A DNA stretch of 64,000 nucleotides, taken from positions 20,861,501 through 20,925,500 of the forward strand of contig OY756945.1 of NCBI GenBank assembly GCA_963580275.1, read 5' to 3'. This document shows, piece after piece, positions 58,968-64,000 of this stretch (positions are counted from its first letter, which is position 1; each line of letters starts with the position of its first letter). Both the position numbers and the translations under genes were made by a program. The notes under the pieces were generated by a model. That model worked only from the letters and a program-made list of their open reading frames with translations. It had not been told where the DNA came from and made no database searches. The DNA comes from Crataegus laevigata. Lineage: Eukaryota; Streptophyta; Magnoliopsida; Rosales; Rosaceae.

Positions 58968-61866
58968 CTTGTCAAACTCACGCTCGTTTTATCCTATGAT
59001 TGCTTCAAACCTTGTGAATACACTCCAAATAAAAAAAAAGTGTACTTTTGAAACAAAAGAAGCGTTTGATCTTTTAAGGACTCGTGTTTACCATCCTAGT
59101 AGTGTCTTATATGTGTTCATTTGTTTAAATTCAAAAGCTTGTCAAACTCATGCTCGTTTTATCCCACAAATGCTTAAAATCGTGCAAATAGACCCCGTAT
59201 GAAAAAATAGTGTACTTTTGAAACAAAAAAGGCATTTGATCTTTTAAGGAATCGAGTTTAGCGTCCTAGTACTGTCTTATATGTGTTCATTTGTGTAAAT
59301 TCAAAACTTGTCAAACTCACGCTCGTTTTATCCCAGGATTACTTAAAACCTTGTGAATAGACTCCAAATGAAAAAATAGTGTACTTTTGAAACAAAAGAT
59401 GCATTTGATCTTTTGTGGACTCGTGTTTAGTGTCCTAGTAGTGTCTTATATGTGTTCATTTGTTTGAATTCCAAACTTGTCAAACTCACGCCCGTTTTAT
59501 AAAACTTGTAAAACTCACGCTCGTTTTATCCCATGATTGCTTAAAACCTTGTGAATAGACCAAATGAAAAAATAGTGTACTTTTGAAACAAAAGATGCAT
59601 TTGATCTTTTGTGGACTCCTGTTTAGTCTAGTAGTGTCTTATATGTGTTCATTTGTTTAAATTCAAAACTTGTCAAACTCACGTTCGTTTTATCCCATGA
59701 TTGCTTAAAACCTTGTGAATAGACTCCAAATGAAAAAATACTGTACTTTTGAAACAAAAAAAACATTTGATCTTTTAAGGACTCGAGTTTAGCGTTCTAG
59801 TAGTGTCTTATATGTGTTCATTTGTTTAAATTCAAAACTTGTCAAACTCACGCTCGTTTTATCCAACGATTGGTTAAAACCTTGTGAATGGAATCCAAAT
59901 GAAAAAATAGTGTACTTTTGAAACAAAAGAAGCATTTGATCTTTTAAGGACTCGTGTTTACCATCCCAGTAGTGTCTTATATGTGTTCATTTGTTTAAAT
60001 ACAAAAGCTTGTCAAACTCACGCTCGTTTTATCCAACGATTGCTTAAAACCTTATGAATAGACTCCAAATGAAAAAATAGTGTACTTTTGAAAAAAAAAA
60101 GCATTTGATCTTTTAAGGACTCGAGTTTAGCGTCCTAGTAGTGTCTTATATGTGTTCATTTGTTTAAATTAAAAACTTGTCAAACTCACGCTCGTTTTAT
60201 CCAACGATTGCTTCAAACCTTGTGAATAGACTCCAAATGAAAAAATAGTGTACTTTTGAAGCAAAAAAAGAGTTTGATCTTTTAAGGACTCGAGTTTAGC
60301 GTCGTAGTAGTGTCTTATATGTGTTCATTTGTTCAAATTCAAAACTTGTAAAACTCACGCTCGTTTTGTCCCATGATTGCTTAAAACCTTGTGAATAGAC
60401 TCCAAATGAAAAAATAGTGTACTTTTGAAACAAAAGATGCATTTGATCTTTTGTGGACTCGTGTTTAGTGTCCTAGTAGTGTCTTATATGTGTTCATTTG
60501 TTTAAATTCAAAACTTGTCAAACTCACGCTCGTTTTATCCAACGATGGCTTAAAACCTTGTGAATAGACTCCAAATGAAAAAATAGTGTACTTTTGAAAC
60601 AAAAAAAGCATTTGATCTTTTAAGGACTCGAGTTTAGCGTTCTACTAGTGTCTTATATGTGTTCATTTGTTTAAATTCAAAACTTGTCAAACTCACGCTC
60701 GTTTTATCCCATGATTGCTTAAAACCTTGTGAATAGACTCCAAATGAAAAAATACTGTACTTTCGAAACAAAAAAAGCATTTGATCTTTTAAGGACTCGA
60801 GTTTAGCGTCCTATTAGTGTCTTATATGTGTTCATTTGTTTAAATTCAAAACTTGTCAAACTCACGCTCGTTTTATCCAACGATTGCTTAAAACCTTGTG
60901 AATAGACTCCAAATGAAAAAATAGTGTACTTTTGAAACAAAAAAAGCATTTGATCTTTTAAGGACTCGAGTTTAGCGTTCTAGTAGTGTCTTATATGTGT
61001 TCATTTGTTTAAATTCAAAACTTGTCAAACTCACGCTCGTTTTATCCAACGATTGCTTAAAACCTTGTGAATAGACTCCAAATGAAAAAATAGTGTACTT
61101 TTAAAACAAAAAAAGCATTTGATCTTTTAAGGACTCGAGTTTAGCGTCCTAGTAGTGTCTTATATGTGTTCATTTGTTTAAATTCAAAACTTGTCAAACT
61201 CACGCTCGTTTTATCCCATGATTGCTTAAAACCTTGTGAATAGACTCCAAATGAAAAAATACTGTACTTTCGAAACAAAAAAAGCATTTGATCTTTTAGG
61301 GACTCGAGTTTAGCGTCCTATTAGTGTCTTATATGTGTTCATTTGTTTAAATTCAAAACTTGTCAAACTCACGCTCGTTTTATCCAACGATTGCTTAAAA
61401 CCTTGTGAATAGACTCCAAATGAAAAAATAGTGTACTTTTGAAACAAAAAAAGCATTTGATCTTTTAAGGACTCGAGTTTAGCGTCCCAGTAGTGTCTTA
61501 TATGTGTTCATTTGTTTAAATTCAAAACTTGTCAAACTCACGCTCGTTTTATCCAACGATTGCTTAAAACCTTGTGAATGGACTCCAAATGAAAAAATAG
61601 TGTACTTTTGAAACAAAAGAAGCATTTGATCTTTTAAGGACTCGTGTTTACCATCCCAGTAGTGTCTTATATGTGTTCATTTCTTTAAATACAAAAGCTT
61701 GTCAAACTCACGCTCGTTTTATCCAACGATTGCTTAAAACCTTGTGAATAGACTCCAAATGAAAAAATAGTGTACTTTTGAAACAAAAAAAGCATTTGAT
61801 CTTTTAAGGACTCGAGTTTAGCGTCCTAGTAGTGTCTTATATGTGTTCATTTGTTTAAATTCAAAC
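58968..61866. repeat. 2899-bp satellite block, copy 1
   Basis: CCCGTTTTATAAAACTTG at 59491 recurs at 62390, offset 2899. A shortened AATAGACCAAATG, CTCCTGTTTAGTCTAG, a GAATGGAATCC variant and an A10 run follow in the same order in both copies. The length is 17 units plus 26 bp; the extra comes from the 29-bp duplication and small deletions inside. Confidence 0.9.
59473..59529. repeat. 29-bp partial-monomer duplication at an irregular junction
   Basis: AAACTTGTCAAACTCACGCC (59473) and AAACTTGTAAAACTCACGCT (59502) begin two 28-base copies of one monomer segment, 29 bp apart, ending CGTTTTAT. The monomer is out of register here. The same junction is present at 62372-62428 in the next block, so it arose before that block was duplicated. 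Confidence 0.8.
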
Positions 61867-64000
61867 CTTGTCAAACTCACGCTCGTTTTATCCTATGATT
61901 GCTTCAAACCTTGTGAATACACTCCAAATAAAAAAAAAGTGTACTTTTGAAACAAAAGAAGCGTTTGATCTTTTAAGGACTCGTGTTTACCATCCTAGTA
62001 GTGTCTTATATGTGTTCATTTGTTTAAATTCAAAAGCTTGTCAAACTCATGCTCGTTTTATCCCACAAATGCTTAAAATCGTGCAAATAGACCCCGTATG
62101 AAAAAATAGTGTACTTTTGAAACAAAAAAGGCATTTGATCTTTTAAGGAATCGAGTTTAGCGTCCTAGTACTGTCTTATATGTGTTCATTTGTGTAAATT
62201 CAAAACTTGTCAAACTCACGCTCGTTTTATCCCAGGATTACTTAAAACCTTGTGAATAGACTCCAAATGAAAAAATAGTGTACTTTTGAAACAAAAGATG
62301 CATTTGATCTTTTGTGGACTCGTGTTTAGTGTCCTAGTAGTGTCTTATATGTGTTCATTTGTTTGAATTCCAAACTTGTCAAACTCACGCCCGTTTTATA
62401 AAACTTGTAAAACTCACGCTCGTTTTATCCCATGATTGCTTAAAACCTTGTGAATAGACCAAATGAAAAAATAGTGTACTTTTGAAACAAAAGATGCATT
62501 TGATCTTTTGTGGACTCCTGTTTAGTCTAGTAGTGTCTTATATGTGTTCATTTGTTTAAATTCAAAACTTGTCAAACTCACGTTCGTTTTATCCCATGAT
62601 TGCTTAAAACCTTGTGAATAGACTCCAAATGAAAAAATACTGTACTTTTGAAACAAAAAAAACATTTGATCTTTTAAGGACTCGAGTTTAGCGTTCTAGT
62701 AGTGTCTTATATGTGTTCATTTGTTTAAATTCAAAACTTGTCAAACTCACGCTCGTTTTATCCAACGATTGGTTAAAACCTTGTGAATGGAATCCAAATG
62801 AAAAAATAGTGTACTTTTGAAACAAAAGAAGCATTTGATCTTTTAAGGACTCGTGTTTACCATCCCAGTAGTGTCTTATATGTGTTCATTTGTTTAAATA
62901 CAAAAGCTTGTCAAACTCACGCTCGTTTTATCCAACGATTGCTTAAAACCTTATGAATAGACTCCAAATGAAAAAATAGTGTACTTTTGAAAAAAAAAAG
63001 CATTTGATCTTTTAAGGACTCGAGTTTAGCGTCCTAGTAGTGTCTTATATGTGTTCATTTGTTTAAATTAAAAACTTGTCAAACTCACGCTCGTTTTATC
63101 CAACGATTGCTTCAAACCTTGTGAATAGACTCCAAATGAAAAAATAGTGTACTTTTGAAGCAAAAAAAGAGTTTGATCTTTTAAGGACTCGAGTTTAGCG
63201 TCGTAGTAGTGTCTTATATGTGTTCATTTGTTCAAATTCAAAACTTGTAAAACTCACGCTCGTTTTGTCCCATGATTGCTTAAAACCTTGTGAATAGACT
63301 CCAAATGAAAAAATAGTGTACTTTTGAAACAAAAGATGCATTTGATCTTTTGTGGACTCGTGTTTAGTGTCCTAGTAGTGTCTTATATGTGTTCATTTGT
63401 TTAAATTCAAAACTTGTCAAACTCACGCTCGTTTTATCCAACGATGGCTTAAAACCTTGTGAATAGACTCCAAATGAAAAAATAGTGTACTTTTGAAACA
63501 AAAAAAGCATTTGATCTTTTAAGGACTCGAGTTTAGCGTTCTACTAGTGTCTTATATGTGTTCATTTGTTTAAATTCAAAACTTGTCAAACTCACGCTCG
63601 TTTTATCCCATGATTGCTTAAAACCTTGTGAATAGACTCCAAATGAAAAAATACTGTACTTTCGAAACAAAAAAACATTTGATCTTTTAAGGACTCGAGT
63701 TTAGCGTCCTATTAGTGTCTTATATGTGTTCATTTGTTTAAATTCAAAACTTGTCAAACTCACGCTCGTTTTATCCAACGATTGCTTAAAACCTTGTGAA
63801 TAGACTCCAAATGAAAAAATAGTGTACTTTTGAAACAAAAAAAGCATTTGATCTTTTAAGGACTCGAGTTTAGCGTTCTAGTAGTGTCTTATATGTGTTC
63901 ATTTGTTTAAATTCAAAACTTGTCAAACTCACGCTCGTTTTATCCAACGATTGCTTAAAACCTTGTGAATAGACTCCAAATGAAAAAATAGTGTACTTTT
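61867..64000. repeat. 2899-bp satellite block, copy 2, cut by the window edge
   Basis: Follows copy 1 directly. It differs by a lost G near 63677 (AAAAAAACATTT versus AAAAAAAGCATTT), which shifts the offset to 2898. The first 2134 bp are in view. The repeat should continue for about 765 bp past the window. Confidence 0.88.

Larger units (their letters stand above)
42105..64000. repeat. 169-bp satellite array, right segment (about 130 monomers)
   Basis: Continues the left array in the same orientation and phase, as shown by the intact monomer restored across the solo LTR. From about 44.7 kb a third variant appears (type C: ACCATCC in place of GCGTCC, GAAGCGTTTG, AAAAGCTTGTC, and CACAAATGCGTAAAATCGTGC in place of the usual ATGATTGCTTAAAACC segment). 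I see none of it left of 44.7 kb. Small indels are commoner here than in the left segment. The array runs off the window. Repeated short frames, such as the identical 77-codon ones at 54288, 55623 and nearly so at 58969 and 61868, are satellite by-products. Confidence 0.96.

Noticed and set aside
54288..62101. Repeated 77-codon plus-strand frames (54288, 55623, 58969, 61868) and repeated 70-76-codon minus-strand frames
   Set aside because: They follow the satellite period, span monomer boundaries, exist only where small indels open a frame and have no recognisable domain. Their conservation is that of the DNA repeat.
4425..64000. CRISPR array
   Set aside because: The repeats are head-to-tail 169-bp units with no unique spacers, in a plant repeat context.
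4425..64000. CENP-B-box-like site in the satellite
   Set aside because: I looked for a TTCG....A..CGGG-type pattern in the consensus and found none.

Overview
The window is plant nuclear repeat DNA of a centromere or pericentromere type. It holds no host gene, tRNA, rRNA, CRISPR array or bacterial-style operon that I can support. Three things define it. (1) Positions 1-4424 are an Athila-lineage Ty3/gypsy LTR retrotransposon on the minus strand. (2) Positions 4425-39786 and 42100-64000 are a 169-bp tandem satellite, always in the same orientation, about 340 monomers in all. (3) Positions 39787-42099 are a plus-strand solo LTR of a related Athila-type element, inserted inside one monomer and flanked by a 5-bp target-site duplication (TTTAA). 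The organism is a flowering plant, because Athila elements with an Asp-tRNA primer site are a plant lineage and a 169-bp AT-rich monomer fits plant centromeric satellites. A eudicot is likely. Rosaceae is only a weak impression from the LTR style.

Left element, read on the minus strand from right to left: a truncated LTR start (4424-4326) abuts the satellite exactly at its TG terminus. Next come 349 bp of 3' internal sequence ending in a polypurine tract (4325-3977), a complete 1893-bp LTR (3976-2084), a primer-binding site for Asp-tRNA (2078-2061), a short leader with a hairpin, and an uninterrupted gag reading frame that starts at 1956 and runs off the window. The complete LTR therefore serves as the 3' LTR of one internal region and the 5' LTR of the next. 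This is a tandem, LTR-sharing retroelement whose first unit is mostly deleted.

Satellite: the consensus unit is 169 bp and about 32% G+C. Two linked-variant monomer types (A with CTCGAG, B with ATGCAT/CTCGTG) are interspersed through the array. A third type (C, with ACCATCC and a CACAAATGC segment) appears only from about 44.7 kb rightwards. Larger blocks are copied at offsets close to multiples of 169: 2366, 5070, 1690, 2873, 4565/4734, 676/845, 1014, 845/1184, 1335 and 2899 bp. Block copies are almost identical, which means recent homogenisation.

How the parts relate: the retroelements are insertions into a satellite field that is itself being copied in blocks. The solo LTR site has an uninserted paralogue 1014 bp away in the second copy of a tandem block, so the relative order of events can be read. 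Short open frames within the satellite and LTRs are by-products of the repeats, not genes. No undescribed protein system is visible. The noteworthy content is structural: the LTR-sharing element, hairpin-rich LTR control regions and nested higher-order satellite structure.
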